From Gammaproteobacteria bacterium (GTDB taxonomy: Bacteria > Pseudomonadota > Gammaproteobacteria > Thiohalobacterales > Thiohalobacteraceae), in contig JAHJQQ010000028.1 of the NCBI GenBank assembly GCA_018819175.1, positions 8,984 through 72,983 on the forward strand: 64,000 bases of DNA, read 5' to 3'. A program made the position numbers and the translations under genes. The notes beneath the pieces were generated by a model. It had not been told where the DNA came from. It searched no databases and saw only the letters and a program-made list of their open reading frames with translations. Every line of letters begins with the position of its first letter. The stretch's first letter is position 1. This document shows, in pieces, positions 1 to 9,400 of the stretch.

Positions 1-142
1 ACTTGGCGGTTCAAAAAAAGATTTTTTGGGCACCTTGTCGGTTAATTAAGCTAGGCTCATTACAGTTTGTCATACAGGCCGCTAGGCATCCAAACCAGCC
101 CTGTTACAATTGCCACATACCCTCGCATTTTCGGACCCCATC

Positions 143-1459
143 ATGACTTCTACTAAACCCTCAAAACCCCGTATTGTCATCGTCGGCGGCGGCGCCGGCG
201 GCCTGGAACTGGCCACCAAACTCGGCCGGCGGCTCGGCCGTGGCGAATTGGCCGAGATCACACTGGTCGATGCCAACCGCACACACATCTGGAAACCGCT
301 GCTGCACGAAGTCGCGGCCGGCACACTCGATTCGCATGAGGACGAGCTGGAATATCTGGCCCAGGCCTCGACCTGTGATTTCCGTTTCAAACTCGGGCGC
401 ATGATTGATCTCGACCGCGAGCGCAAAGAGATCCGCGTCGCCGCCACACTCAATCAGGACGGCGAAGAGATCATCCCGGAACGGGTATTCGGTTACGACA
501 TTCTGGTGCTGGCGGTCGGCAGCGTCAGCAACGACTTCAATGTGCAGGGCGTCAGTCAGCACTGTCACTTCCTGGATACCACCCGTCAGGCCGAAGTGTT
601 TCAGACACGCCTGATGGAGGCCTATCTCAAGGCGCATACCCAAGGCAAACCGTTGGAGGCCGGCCAACTCGACGTGGCCATCGCCGGTGCCGGCGCGACC
701 GGTGTTGAACTGGCGGCGCAACTGCACAAGGTGTCGCGGTTATTGAACGCCTATGGCCTGGACGAAATCACCCCGGCACAGATCAAGATCAGTATTATCG
801 AAGCAGCCGACCGCATCCTGCCCGGCCTGCCACCGAACCTGTCGGAGAAAACCGCCGCTGAACTACGTCGACTCAATATCCATTTGATTACCGGTGAACG
901 CGTCGTCGAGGCCACCAAGGACGGCATCAAGACCCATACCGGGCGCTTCATCCCCGCGCAGATCAAGGTGTGGGCGGCCGGCATCAAGGCACCGGACTTT
1001 CTGAAAGATCTGGCGGGACTGGAAACCAATCGCATCAATCAACTGGTGGTGCTGCCGACCTTGCAGACCACGCGCGATGACAGCATTTTCGCACTCGGCG
1101 ATTGCGCCGCCTGTCCGCTGCCCGGTGGCGGCACCGTACCGCCGCGCGCGCAGTCGGCGCATCAGCAGGCCAATCTGCTGTTCAAATCCATCCGCTGCAA
1201 ACTACGCGGCAATCCGCTACCGGAATACAAATATCTCGACTACGGCTCGCTGGTGTCGCTGGGGAAATACAGCACCGTGGGCAATCTGATGGGCAACCTG
1301 ACCGGCACCGTCATGGTGGAAGGCTTTGTCGCGCGGCTGGTGTATCTGTCACTTTACAAGATGCACCAGCTTGCACTGTACGGCCCGTTTCGTACCGGCA
1401 TGCTCGCCGTGTCGCATCTGTTCCGTTCGAGTGTGCATCCGGAAATCAAATTGCATTGA
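143..1459 (+). CDS. ndh: Type II NADH dehydrogenase (NAD(P)/FAD-dependent oxidoreductase)
   Basis: Single-polypeptide, non-proton-pumping NADH:quinone oxidoreductase that passes electrons from NADH through FAD to the quinone pool at the inner face of the membrane. The N-terminal Rossmann FAD motif IVIVGGGAGG lies just after the start. A second dinucleotide-binding motif (GAGATGVELA) lies near residue 190, and the C-terminal FAD motif ALGDCAA is present. A C-terminal amphipathic/hydrophobic region (about residues 395-425) would anchor it to the membrane, as in NDH-2. At 438 aa the length is normal for the family. An ATG at 110 is also in frame, but family alignment favours 143, eleven codons later. 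It stands alone and faces mtgA convergently across a repeat-filled gap. Confidence 0.9.
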   Translation: MTSTKPSKPRIVIVGGGAGGLELATKLGRRLGRGELAEITLVDANRTHIWKPLLHEVAAGTLDSHEDELEYLAQASTCDFRFKLGRMIDLDRERKEIRVAATLNQDGEEIIPERVFGYDILVLAVGSVSNDFNVQGVSQHCHFLDTTRQAEVFQTRLMEAYLKAHTQGKPLEAGQLDVAIAGAGATGVELAAQLHKVSRLLNAYGLDEITPAQIKISIIEAADRILPGLPPNLSEKTAAELRRLNIHLITGERVVEATKDGIKTHTGRFIPAQIKVWAAGIKAPDFLKDLAGLETNRINQLVVLPTLQTTRDDSIFALGDCAACPLPGGGTVPPRAQSAHQQANLLFKSIRCKLRGNPLPEYKYLDYGSLVSLGKYSTVGNLMGNLTGTVMVEGFVARLVYLSLYKMHQLALYGPFRTGMLAVSHLFRSSVHPEIKLH

Positions 1460-1480
1460 ATACGCTCGTGTCCCATAAAC

Positions 1481-1721
1481 TCCTTCTCCCTCCGGGAGAG
1501 GGTTGGGGTGAGGGGACCGAAACGGCGTAACGTGTCGATTTCATTTATCCCCTCATCCTGTCCTTCTTCCAAAGGGAGAAGTGACGCTCCGCCCAAATGC
1601 GTCATGTCCGGGAAACACTTCATAATCTGCAATGCGCCGAATGTTTTTGGCCACTGCCGCACCATTCCGGTCAATACCCATTTAACCATCCGGCGCATTA
1701 CGCTGCGCTAATGCGCCCTAC
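1481..1721. repeat. Intergenic repeats: CTCTCCC-type and GCGCATTA-type palindromes
   Basis: The gap between ndh and mtgA holds a C/T-rich dyad (1481-1516 and 1548-1582, tracts such as CTCCCTCC facing GGGAGAG). It also holds a palindromic element at 1690-1721 in which GGCGCATTA faces TAATGCGCC. The first family recurs at 2516-2632, 18534-18622, 32138-32176, 52276-52312 and 52343-52382. The second recurs at 3460-3491, 43766-43800 and 52190-52220. Both behave as dispersed extragenic palindromes, not genes. Confidence 0.7.
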
Positions 1722-1725
1722 GTTG

Positions 1726-2427
1726 TTATAAGTTACGCAGATAATCGCTGCCGAGCTGGCGCATCTGGCCTTGAATGCGCAGCGAGCGACCGTACACATA
1801 GGCCGAAGGATTATCGACATGGAAGCGCACCGGGTTCGGTAACACCGCCGCCAGCAACGCGGCCTCATGTGCCGTCACGCGAACCGGTATCTTGCCGAAA
1901 TATTCTTTGCTCGCGGCGCCGACACCGAACACATTCTTACCGTACTGCGCGATATTCACATACACCTCCAGGATGCGCTGTTTCGGCCACAATATTTCGA
2001 TTGCCAGTGTCAGGTAGGCTTCCAGTCCTTTACGCACCCAGCTGCGCCCGGACCAGAGGAACAGATTTTTTGCCACCTGCTGCGTAATCGTGCTGGCACC
2101 GCGTACCGCACCACCCTCGGCATTCGCCTCCAGCGCATCGGCAATCGCCTCGAAATCAAAACCGAAATGCTGAGGGAAACGTTGATCCTCCGCCGCCACG
2201 GCAGCCAGTGGGACATCGGGCGAGATGTATTCCCAGTCCACCCAATCGTATTGCACCCATTGCCAGGAACCCTCCATCCAGATTCCCACCTGGCGCTGCA
2301 GCATGAACGCGCTGGTCAATGGATCGATCCAGCGCATCAGCGCAATCATCACCACCGGTGCGAACAGCAGCGAGGCCACACCGAGCAGCAGCCGGTTGCG
2401 CCAGCGTTTGGGTTTACGTCGTGCCAT
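1726..2427 (-). CDS. mtgA: Monofunctional biosynthetic peptidoglycan transglycosylase
   Basis: GT51-family glycosyltransferase that polymerises lipid II into glycan strands on the periplasmic face of the inner membrane. It has one N-terminal membrane helix (about residues 10-32), then the GT51 domain. The catalytic motif EDQRFPQHFGFD is present (Glu in EDQ is the general base), as are the later motifs RGASTITQQVAKNLFLW, the catalytic-Glu region EAYLTLAIE, and EVYVNIAQYGKNVFG. No transpeptidase domain follows, and 233 aa is the usual MtgA length. It faces ndh convergently. Confidence 0.95.
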   Translation of the reverse strand: MARRKPKRWRNRLLLGVASLLFAPVVMIALMRWIDPLTSAFMLQRQVGIWMEGSWQWVQYDWVDWEYISPDVPLAAVAAEDQRFPQHFGFDFEAIADALEANAEGGAVRGASTITQQVAKNLFLWSGRSWVRKGLEAYLTLAIEILWPKQRILEVYVNIAQYGKNVFGVGAASKEYFGKIPVRVTAHEAALLAAVLPNPVRFHVDNPSAYVYGRSLRIQGQMRQLGSDYLRNL

Positions 2428-2850
2428 CAGGATTTATCAGTCTCGCCGTCGGCCGCGACATGCGCAGCATCAACACCAGGCAAAGGTGCAGCCACCCGTG
2501 ACAAAAACACCAACAACCCCCTCTCCCTCCCGGGATAGGGTCGGGGAGAGGGTCGGGGAGAGGGGATAAAATTTAAAAACGGCATGAATAATTACTCCCT
2601 CATCCTGTCCTTCTCCCGGAAGGGAGAAGGGACTCATTTTTTCCGCGCCAACGGTTACATCCACGGCGCCCGTCGTCGCTTAACGAATGTTCTCCCGCTA
2701 TCAGCACACGACAAATCTATACGGGCAGAAATGAACCCGTCCGCACACCGGCATGGTCCTACGCCCGCCTTGATACCATCCGCGGCGCATTGTACCCAGC
2801 TGCGGCTGCACTGGTACACTCGCGTCTGCTTACATTCCAGGAGATGGGTC
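2428..2850. other. Repeat-rich gap between mtgA and the SYLF gene
   Basis: This 423-bp stretch contains two or three copies of the CTCTCCC/GGGAGAGG dyad (2516-2568 and 2598-2632), which also occurs elsewhere in the window. An open frame runs into it from the downstream gene. That upstream extension has no family similarity I recognise and contains repeat sequence, so I treat it as non-coding. I see no other gene here. Confidence 0.6.
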
Positions 2851-3408
2851 ATGCCGCGCAAGGTTATCATCACCCTTCTGAGTTCACTGTTGTTGATGCA
2901 GCTTCCCGCGCACGCGGGCTGGAACCCGCTCGCCTCAGAAAAGGCCGCGGATCAACCGGCTTCCGGCCAGGCTGCCGCCGAGACCATCGCGGCGTTCAAG
3001 AACAAAGATCCCGGCATCAAAGTCTTCTTCGACAAGGCCCATGGCTATGCGGTGTTCCCTACCGTCGGCAAGGGCGGCATGGGCATAGGTGGCGCTTATG
3101 GTAAAGGCGAAGTCTATGAACGCGGCAAACTTCTCGGGACATCCAGCCTGTCTCAGTTGACCATCGGCTTTCAGCTCGGTGGGCAGGCCTACAGTGAGAT
3201 TATCTTCTTCAAGGACAAGGCCACGCTCGACCAATTCAAATCCGGCAATTTTGCATTCAGCGCCCAGGCCTCTGCCGTGGCGATCACCGCCGGCGCCTCG
3301 GCCGATGCGGATTATAACAACGGCGTTGCCATCTTTACCCTCGCCAAGGGGGGCTTGATGTATGAGGCCTCGGTCGGTGGGCAGAAGTTCAGTTATACGG
3401 CGAAATAG
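2851..3408 (+). CDS. Secreted SYLF-domain (YSC84/Las17-binding-like) lipid-binding protein
   Basis: SYLF-domain protein; the family binds phosphoinositide-type or other lipids, and in bacteria it is usually a small exported protein of unknown role. The chosen ATG has a ribosome-binding sequence (CCAGGAG) and is followed by a clear Sec signal peptide (VIITLLSSLLLMQLPAHA, residues 4-21). The mature part carries the glycine-rich SYLF signatures GYAVFPTVGKGGMGIGGAYGKG and LGGQAYSEIIFF. The mature protein is about 165 aa, normal for the family. The frame stays open far upstream, but that part crosses dispersed repeats and lacks conservation, so 2851 is preferred. Confidence 0.85.
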   Translation: MPRKVIITLLSSLLLMQLPAHAGWNPLASEKAADQPASGQAAAETIAAFKNKDPGIKVFFDKAHGYAVFPTVGKGGMGIGGAYGKGEVYERGKLLGTSSLSQLTIGFQLGGQAYSEIIFFKDKATLDQFKSGNFAFSAQASAVAITAGASADADYNNGVAIFTLAKGGLMYEASVGGQKFSYTAK

Positions 3409-3459
3409 CCTCATGGAGACACCACGGAAAATAGGCTTCGGCAAGTTCAGCCAAAACAT

Positions 3460-3491
3460 TCGGCGCATTACGCTGCGCTAATGCGCCCTAC
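3460..3491. repeat. GCGCATTA-type extragenic palindrome
   Basis: Second copy of the palindrome seen at 1690-1721, with the same core (GGCGCATTACG facing CTAATGCGCC). It lies between two co-oriented genes. Confidence 0.7.
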
Positions 3492-3523
3492 GGTTGTCAG
3501 ATTCGCACGGCGCTGGAGACACT

Positions 3524-3718
3524 ATGCACGCTGCAAATAAGGATGAATTGATGCGCGAGATCTCGACGACCATTGCCGAGATACAGCGAATTCAATCCCG
3601 CATCGCCGGCAGCGGCGAACCGCCTTCGCAACTCGAGCTCCACGAACTCCAGCGCCTGGGCCGTCACTACAGCAGCCTCGTGGAACAACTGATCGATCTG
3701 AAAATCACTTCGAGCTGA
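3524..3718 (+). CDS. Small helical protein of unknown function
   Basis: A 64-aa protein with no signal peptide. It is rich in Glu, Gln, Ile and Leu and is predicted by eye to form an alpha-helical, possibly coiled-coil hairpin (EISTTIAEIQRIQSRI, then LHELQRLGRHYSSLVEQLIDL). The ATG at 3524 is preceded by GGAG at good spacing; an in-frame TTG at 3494 lies inside a dispersed repeat and is unlikely. I do not recognise a named family. It ends just before an inverted-repeat element. Confidence 0.6.
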   Translation: MHAANKDELMREISTTIAEIQRIQSRIAGSGEPPSQLELHELQRLGRHYSSLVEQLIDLKITSS

Positions 3719-3745
3719 TCACGCAGCCATGCACAAACTATTGCT

Positions 3746-3960
3746 GAACCTCTGATTAATTTGATCAAGCGAGCAGATGCAAGGCGCAGACGGGCGACTC
3801 GAAGCGAAGCGGAGAGAACGGCGCGAGCCGGCCCGAAGGGCGAGGTGCGTAGCATCGAGTAAAAAACGGAGTTTACACGGCGTCTGCCGCTTCCCGGCCC
3901 CGTATTTTGAGCCCGGCTGCAACGCGGCAGATGCCGCTTCAGCAAATTAATCAGAGGTTC
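3746..3960. repeat. MITE-like element, copy A (17-bp perfect terminal inverted repeats)
   Basis: A 215-bp element bounded by a perfect 17-bp inverted repeat: GAACCTCTGATTAATTT at 3746-3762 and its exact complement at 3944-3960. It contains no open frame of note. The right end lies two bases before the ATG of the next gene, and its AGAGG is the only apparent Shine-Dalgarno sequence for that gene. Related ends occur at 13401-13514, 18486-18730 and, degenerate, 50151-50368. Confidence 0.85.
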
Positions 3961-3962
3961 AT

Positions 3963-4439
3963 ATGACTAAACGACTCCGTATACCTCGCAGCAAGGCCGC
4001 ATTAGGCCGCTGGCTGGCCGCGCTGGTTATCGCTGCGGTCGCCAGCTGGTTGGGACTCAATCCGAACAGCGCACGGCAATTCACCGGCGATGTTGTCACA
4101 GAAAATAACTCCCGCACGTCGATACAAAGTCTCTACGCCAATCGTCAGTCGGGCATCTGGACCGGCATCAGCGGCACGGTGAAACGTACTTTGGCCGATG
4201 ACAACGAGGGCTCACGGCATCAACGTTTCATTGTGCAGGACGGCAGTGGCAACACAGTGCTGGTCGCACACAATATCGATCTCGCCGAACGCATACCCTT
4301 GGCAACCGGTGACAACGTTGAGTTATACGGACGTTACGAATGCAACGACAAAGGTGGTGTGCTGCACTGGACGCACCATGACCCGCAAGGCAACGAACCC
4401 GGCGGCTGGATCGAACATCGCGGCAAACGTTATCGCTGA
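3963..4439 (+). CDS. DUF3465 exported OB-fold-like protein
   Basis: A 158-aa protein resembling the DUF3465 family of small exported proteins of unknown function. The N-terminal hydrophobic segment (about residues 15-33, WLAALVIAAVASWLGL) is a signal peptide or anchor. The remainder reads like a small beta-barrel: ISGTVKRTLADD, HQRFIVQDGSGNTVLVAHNIDL, GDNVELYGRYE, then a closing VLHWTHHDP...GWIEHRGKRY. The ATG directly follows a MITE-like inverted repeat, whose AGAGG is positioned as its ribosome-binding site. It faces the phosphate-transporter-like gene convergently, 14 bases away. Confidence 0.75.
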   Translation: MTKRLRIPRSKAALGRWLAALVIAAVASWLGLNPNSARQFTGDVVTENNSRTSIQSLYANRQSGIWTGISGTVKRTLADDNEGSRHQRFIVQDGSGNTVLVAHNIDLAERIPLATGDNVELYGRYECNDKGGVLHWTHHDPQGNEPGGWIEHRGKRYR

Positions 4440-4453
4440 ACGAGGCCGGCGTA

Positions 4454-6127
4454 TCACATCGCGTCCGCGTCTACGTCGACCGATGCGGTCTGCGTTTCAG
4501 CGGGGCTGGATACTTGTCGCAACGTCGTCAACAAACTTATTCCTTTGTTCAACTGCTGCGCCATACGCCGACAACGACTGATATGTTCCAGGGTGTCACT
4601 CATACCCTGAATTTCGATATCTCCCAGCGCGCCAGCGCGAAGAAAGGCTGCCTTGAGCAACTGGTAGTGTTCTTCCAATGTGGCCGCGCGCTGCGTCAGT
4701 GATTCCGCTTTGAAATCCGACTGCTGCGGATCGGCGGCCTGCAGCAACCCGGCGATTTCGGCATGATAATCATCCAGGCGTGTTGCGAGCTTCACCGCCA
4801 GCAGCGGTGCGCCATCCGCCTGCGCACCGGCGATACTCTCGGCATAATTGACCACCTGTTGAAAATAACGCAGTGCGCGTAGTGTCTGTGGCAATTGTTG
4901 GGCAACCTCCTCGGACAACGATTGCCGGCCCAATTTCTCGACAAAGGCCGTGATGGCGCCGGCCAGTGTACGCGCGGTCTGCGCATCGATGGCTATCTGT
5001 CGACCCGGCGCCTGTTCGGTACTGATCGCGGCCCTGGCCATGCGTCGCGAAATCTCGACCACGCGCAACAGTTCCTGCACCAGTGCATCCACCGCCAACG
5101 CCGGCGTCGCCGCAACGGTATGGTCGAGGAACCGTGGCCGTCCTTCGACTTCATCCACGGTGCGGAAGCGTGCTTCCAGAAATACCGCCAATCGTCCGGC
5201 CAGCGGCCACATCAACAGCACACCGAGGAAATTGAACGTCGTATGGAACAGCGCCAGGGTCACTGCCGGGTGCGCCGCCTGCCCCATTTCACTGCTCGCG
5301 GTCTCGAGCAACCACAGCAGTGCCGGCAGTATCAGCAAGGCAATCACGCCAGTGAGCAGATTGAACAGGATATGTCCGGCAGCAACGCGCTTGGCATTGG
5401 CGGTTGCACCGATCACTGCCAGCACCGCTGTTGACGTGGTGCCGATATTGGCACCGATCACCATCGCCGCGGCACCGCTCAGGGCCAATGCCTCACCGCT
5501 GGCTGCGGTAAGAATGATGGCAATGGCCGCACTCGACGATTGGGTGAGCACGGTCATCAGGAAACCTATCCCGACCAGGGCCAGCAGTTGCAGCGGTGTC
5601 GTCGCAACCAACTGCGGCAGTTCGACACTCGTCGCCAGACCAGCAAAGGCATCACGCAGTATATCTATACCTAAGAAGAACAAACCGAAGCCGGCCAGTG
5701 CTTCACCGAACGCACCGCGCCGAGTGTTACTGCCGGTGAGCCGCAATAGCATACCCAGACCGATCAACGGCAATGCGTAGGTTTCGAGTTTGAATTGAAA
5801 ACCGACCGCCGCCACCAGCCAACCGGTCATGGTGGTGCCGACATTCGCGCCGAAGATGACACCGAGCGCCTGGCTCAGCTGCAATATGCCGGCGTTAACA
5901 AAACCGATGGTCGCCACGGTGACTGCGCTGGAAGATTGCACGACGGCGGTGATCAGCGCGCCGGTTGCAACACCGCGCAGGCGCGTCCCTGTCCAGCACG
6001 CCAACATCCTGCGCAGCTGGCGTCCTGCAGCAACCCGCAGTCCTTGGCTGATCATGCCGACCGCCAGCAGGAACAGACCGAGCCCACCGGCCAAAGCCCC
6101 TGCCAGGGCTAAATGCTCAGTCGACAT
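4454..6127 (-). CDS. Na/Pi cotransporter family protein with PhoU-like C-terminal domain
   Basis: A 557-aa inner-membrane protein of the NptA/YjbB-type sodium-dependent phosphate transporter family. The N-terminal two thirds hold the duplicated Na/Pi-cotransporter repeat, seen as the paired QSSSA motifs (TAVVQSSSAVTVATIGFVNAG and TVLTQSSSAAIAIILTAA) and repeated GANIGTT/GANVGTT motifs. The C-terminal part (about residues 340-540) is soluble and helical, as in PhoU domains. Bacterial homologues can export or import phosphate, and direction cannot be told from sequence. No pst or pho gene is adjacent. Confidence 0.9.
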   Translation of the reverse strand: MSTEHLALAGALAGGLGLFLLAVGMISQGLRVAAGRQLRRMLACWTGTRLRGVATGALITAVVQSSSAVTVATIGFVNAGILQLSQALGVIFGANVGTTMTGWLVAAVGFQFKLETYALPLIGLGMLLRLTGSNTRRGAFGEALAGFGLFFLGIDILRDAFAGLATSVELPQLVATTPLQLLALVGIGFLMTVLTQSSSAAIAIILTAASGEALALSGAAAMVIGANIGTTSTAVLAVIGATANAKRVAAGHILFNLLTGVIALLILPALLWLLETASSEMGQAAHPAVTLALFHTTFNFLGVLLMWPLAGRLAVFLEARFRTVDEVEGRPRFLDHTVAATPALAVDALVQELLRVVEISRRMARAAISTEQAPGRQIAIDAQTARTLAGAITAFVEKLGRQSLSEEVAQQLPQTLRALRYFQQVVNYAESIAGAQADGAPLLAVKLATRLDDYHAEIAGLLQAADPQQSDFKAESLTQRAATLEEHYQLLKAAFLRAGALGDIEIQGMSDTLEHISRCRRMAQQLNKGISLLTTLRQVSSPAETQTASVDVDADAM

Positions 6128-6415
6128 GTCGTGAATCGCCTAAACGCCGATTTGTAGTCATCCCGTAATCTCATCAGGAAATTGAAACACACAATCCTTC
6201 ACTTTTGATAAATGGCCAGTTATCTTATTTAATACATGCACTTGTAAACTACCGACACTGGGCTGGGACATCCGCGAGACCCCCTGCCCCCGGACGCTTA
6301 AAACCCCCACCCTGGCTCGCCACTATATCTGCGTTTAATTCGTCAAAAACGATTAATATATCGAGCAGTTAGCCGATAGCTTCCCAGTGTTTAAATTCAG
6401 AAAGCATTCCTCCCA

Positions 6416-9400
6416 ATGCGAACTGTTGTTATAGCCATTCTCTATGCCTGGATGATCACGGCCAACGCGGCCGTGCACACACCCGTGTTCGTCCTGCATT
6501 CGTACAGCCAGGAATATCCCTGGACAAAACGCCAGCATGAAAGTTTTATAGAGACTCTCGAACGTCTGCCTGACCACGCCTTCTCCACCAGTGTCGAATA
6601 TCTCGACACTAAACGCATCGACTTCAGCACGGCCTATGCCTACCAAATGGCGAACTTCCTGGCAGAGAAGTATCAGGGCTACCAGCCCAAATTCATCTAT
6701 GTCACCGATGACAATGCACTGAGATTCGCCCTCACGCACCTCGCACGGATTTTCCCCGGCGCGCCAGTGTTTTTCTCCGGCATCAACGATTACCAGATTC
6801 GCGATCAGCTCGATCCGGAACGCATCACCGGTGTATTCGAGCATAAAGAAATCGCACCCAATCTCGAGCTCATGCGTCATATCGCGCCGGACAACCATGA
6901 CATCCTGGTGGTCGGTGACGATTCCGAAACGTACCAGTCCATTCGTGAAGAACTCCAGACCGAGCTAGATTCTCATCCCGATATCCGTGCCCACTTTATC
7001 TCGCACGGTCAAATCGAGGCATTGGTACAGGACCTGCGAAGCCATCGTGAACGGTTTGTGTTTCTCACTACCCTGGGGAAAATGGTCAATGCTCAGGGTG
7101 AAACCCAAACACTGGAGGAAACGATAGCGGCCATCGTCGCGACCGGAGACTTCACCATCCTCAGCATGGAAGATGTCTACCTGTATCCGGGGGTACTGGG
7201 CGGCTACGTCACCAGCGGAACCCGCCAGGGCGAAATGGCCGCACGGATGATCAAGCGCTATCTAACGGGCGAGTCCGTCAAGACCATCGCGCCGGTAGAC
7301 AGCCCGAATGAATATCTGCTCGACGCATTCGAGCTGAACGCGGTTGGCCTGACTCTGCCCGCCAGCTTTGCGAACAAGACACGCATCATCAACCCTCTGC
7401 CTAGTTATATCGAAAAACACCAAGCGTTCATCCTCCGCACGTTGTACGCCCTCGCCGCACTGCTCGTCGCATTGCTCGTTGGCTCGCTGCTTATCGTGAT
7501 GCGCAAGAACCGTACAATCACGCAGAGTTCGAAGGCACTCACGGCGCAGACCGTCCATCTGAATGAAGTCCGCGAAAGCCTGATTCGCGCCCAGCGCATT
7601 GCCGGCATGGGTAACTGGGACTGGTATATCGGGGAAAACCGCCTGTATTGGTCAGAGGGTATCTATCGATTATTCGGCATCAACGCGCAGGATTTCGAGG
7701 CCAGCTATGAGGGTTTCATCAGCCGCGTACATCCCGATGATCGCGAGCATGTAAACGCCGCTGTACAGCAGGCCGTGGAAAACCATGCCCCGTATGAAAT
7801 CACGCATCGCATCATCCGACCGGATGGCGAGATCCTGATTGTGCAGGAAAACGCGGAGGTCATCCTTGATGACCGGGGAAATGTCGTTCGCATGACCGGT
7901 ACTGTCCTGGATATCACCGCCCAGAAACAGGTCGAAGCGGCGCTGCGTAGCAGTGAAGCCAAGCTGCGTACCGTCATCCAAGGATTCCCGATTATTCTGT
8001 GGATGATCGACAGTGACGGCATATTCATCCTGTCCGAAGGCAAAGGCCTGGAAGCCGAGAACCTCAAACCTGGCCAGGTGGTCGGCGAATCGTACTTCGA
8101 ACGTTATCGGGATTACCCGGAAATCGTCCAGGATGCGCGCCGCGCCCTGGATGGACAGGCGTTCACCTCGACAAGTTGGATGGGCGAGCAAGCGTTCGAA
8201 GTGTATTACACGCCCATCATCGAAGCGGACGGCAGCGTCAGCGGCGCCGTTGGTGTGGCGACCAATATCACCGAACGCAAACGCACCGAGGATCGGCTGT
8301 CATTCCTTGCCAACTATGATCCCGTGACCGGCCTGCCGAACCGGGCGTTGTTCAATGATCGCCTTGTTCAAGCAATGAAGCATGCGGATCGCAACGACAC
8401 CAAAGTCGCACTACTGTTTGTCGACCTGGATAATTTCAAGAACATCAATGACACCCTGGGTCACAGCGCCGGCGACGATCTGCTATGTCAGGTTGCGCAA
8501 CGCTTCAGCAAGGCGGTCCGCATCGATGACACGGTATGTCGCCTTGGTGGTGATGAATTCACCATCATCCTGGAAGATATGGAAACCGAGCAACAGGCCG
8601 CTCGCGTCGCTACAGAGATATTGCAGCAATCGTCACAGCCCTATGAAATACAGGGCATCGGTCTCTATGTAACACCGAGCATTGGTATCGCGCTTTATCC
8701 CCAGGACGGCGCCGATCTGCAGTCACTGGTTATGAACGCGGATGCGGCCATGTATCGCGCCAAGGAAAATGGTCGCAATAATATGCAGTTCTTCGATAAA
8801 AACATCAGTAGCGGCGCGCAGGAACGGCTGGAAATCACCACACTGCTGCGCGGCGCCCTTGCCCGCGGGGAATTCAGCCTGCACTACCAGCCACAGATCA
8901 ATGCCGGCAGTGGCCGCGTGATCGGATTCGAGGCACTGCTGCGCTGGAACAACGCTGAGCGTGGAAGCATCCCCCCCAACCTGTTCATCCCGATATTGGA
9001 AGACACCGGACTGATTATTCAAGTTGGTGATTGGGTACTGCATGAAGCCTGCCGCTGGGCCGCCAGCTTGGAGACCACCGAAACAGTGACGGCACCCTCA
9101 ATTGCCGTCAATCTATCAGCACGGCAGTTCTACCAGCCGGATCTGCACAAGCTTGTCTGCGCAACGCTGGAGGCAACTGGCCTACAGCCTGAGAGATTGG
9201 AGTTGGAAATCACCGAATCCATTCTGGTGGATGTCGAGGCGCACCTTGAAACCATGGATCGCCTCAAACAGATAGGCGTGAGTCTCAGCATCGACGATTT
9301 CGGCACGGGCTACTCGTCGCTTTCCTATCTGAAGCGTTTCCCGGTCGACCGACTCAAGGTCGATGCATCCTTCGTGCGCGATGTCGCCATTGATCCTGAC

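Noticed and set aside
2584..2850. N-terminal extension of the SYLF protein from an ATG at 2584
   Set aside because: The extension passes through a dispersed CTCTCCC repeat, while the ATG at 2851 has a good RBS and starts a signal peptide.
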